Positions 22,942 through 23,542 of a stretch of 23,542 nucleotides of DNA are shown piece after piece (the stretch's first letter is position 1; every line of letters begins with the position of its first letter). The position numbers and the translations under genes are program-made. The stretch is from the NCBI GenBank assembly GCA_028279945.1, contig JANQMT010000180.1, positions 1-23,542 on the forward strand. The letters are read 5' to 3'. The DNA is from JAKSCF01 sp028279945 (GTDB lineage: Bacteria; Bacillota; Clostridia; Peptostreptococcales; JAAYPU01). A model generated the notes under the pieces. That model saw only the letters and a list, made by a program, of their open reading frames with translations. It was not told the DNA's origin and did no database searches.

Positions 22942-23542
22942 GTCAGTAGGAATTATTGGAACAGGCAGTTGTTTGCCTGAAAAAATTGTGACCAATTACG
23001 ATTTGGAAAAAATAATGGAGACAAAGCACGAATGGATTGTAGATAGAACAGGCATAGAAAGAAGAAGGATTGCAGATAAATCTACTGCATCATCAGACCT
23101 GGGGGTTAAAGCGGCGGAGATCGCTTTAGAGGATGCAGGCGTAACCGCTGAAGAAATAGATTTAATCATTACGGCCACGCTTTCTCCGGATATGCTCTTC
23201 CCTTCAACAGCTTGTGTTATTCAAGATAAGCTTGGTGCATTTAATGCATTTGCATTTGATCTAAACGCTGCATGCACAGGCTTTCTTTATTCCTTATCGA
23301 CTGCAGCTGCGTTTATCAAGTCAGGGCAGGCAAAGAAAGTATTGGTTGTCGGCGTAGAAGTGCTTTCCAAGATAGTGAATTGGAACGACAGAAAAACAGC
23401 AGTGCTCTTTGCAGACGGCGCTGGAGCAGCTGTCGTAACAGAGACAGAAGAAGAAAACGCCGGTATTTTATCGACTGCTTTAGGAGCAGATGGAACCGGT
23501 TGGAAGTTTCTTTATATGCCTGCAGGAGGAACTCGAATGCCT
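22934..23542 (+). CDS. fabH: 3-oxoacyl-ACP synthase III, truncated by the window edge
   Basis: FabH starts type II fatty-acid synthesis by condensing acetyl-CoA or a branched acyl-CoA with malonyl-ACP. The first 203 residues are present, from ATG 22934 behind AAGGAG (22921-22926), inside the end of plsX. The nucleophile is Cys114 in DLNAACTGFLYSL. WIVDRTGIERRR (near 34) and FADGAGAAVV (near 155) are also typical. The catalytic His and Asn of the second half lie beyond the right edge, so I cannot check them. Chain-starter preference, straight or branched, is not visible. Confidence 0.96.
   Translation, partial: MDKSVGIIGTGSCLPEKIVTNYDLEKIMETKHEWIVDRTGIERRRIADKSTASSDLGVKAAEIALEDAGVTAEEIDLIITATLSPDMLFPSTACVIQDKLGAFNAFAFDLNAACTGFLYSLSTAAAFIKSGQAKKVLVVGVEVLSKIVNWNDRKTAVLFADGAGAAVVTETEEENAGILSTALGADGTGWKFLYMPAGGTRMP

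Noticed and set aside
1..23542. Mobile elements, CRISPR arrays, tRNA or rRNA genes
   Set aside because: No transposase, integrase, spaced repeat array, or cloverleaf/ribosomal RNA sequence was recognised on either strand.

Overview
The window looks like chromosomal DNA of a low-GC, Gram-positive, anaerobic clostridium-type bacterium. Supporting signs are strong AGGAGG ribosome binding sites, AT-rich gaps, a lipoprotein-type TRAP binding protein, a FapR/PlsX/FabH lipid operon of the Firmicutes kind, and a polysaccharide deacetylase of the sporulation-associated type. I do not assign a genus.

Region 1 (1-9.93 kb, + strand) is one tightly packed run: serC, glyA, gcvT, gcvH, gcvPA, gcvPB, lpdA, lipB, lipA. 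It holds the enzymes that interconvert serine and glycine, all four proteins of the glycine cleavage/synthase system (P protein split in two, as in many Firmicutes), and the two enzymes that build lipoate on GcvH. It ends in a hairpin terminator that can serve both strands.

Region 2 (9.96-17.6 kb) is an accessory catabolic module. A FadR/FCD-type GntR regulator is divergent from a co-oriented run: SDR dehydrogenase, TRAP transporter (binding protein, small and large membrane subunits), a split transketolase-like enzyme (N and C subunits), and a protein with two PPC/DUF296 domains. The transketolase pair keeps its thiamine diphosphate residues but has lost two substrate-contacting residues of classical transketolases. 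No sugar kinase, isomerase or aldolase is present. The module probably imports and oxidises an organic acid or polyol-like compound and cleaves it by C-C bond chemistry. The substrate is unknown, and this is the best candidate for an undescribed system here.

Region 3 (17.5-21.1 kb) is a set of small units: a 26-bp inverted repeat, an orphan duplicated ATP-synthase c-subunit-like protein (- strand) with tyrosine where both ion-binding carboxylates should be, a membrane-anchored polysaccharide deacetylase, a tandem OB-fold SSB-like protein, and a YesN-like AraC regulator without a receiver domain (- strand).

Region 4 (21.2 kb to the right edge) starts the fatty-acid/phospholipid operon fapR-plsX-fabH, with a textbook FapR operator just downstream of a good promoter. 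FabH runs off the window. No tRNA, rRNA, CRISPR, insertion sequence or phage gene was seen.
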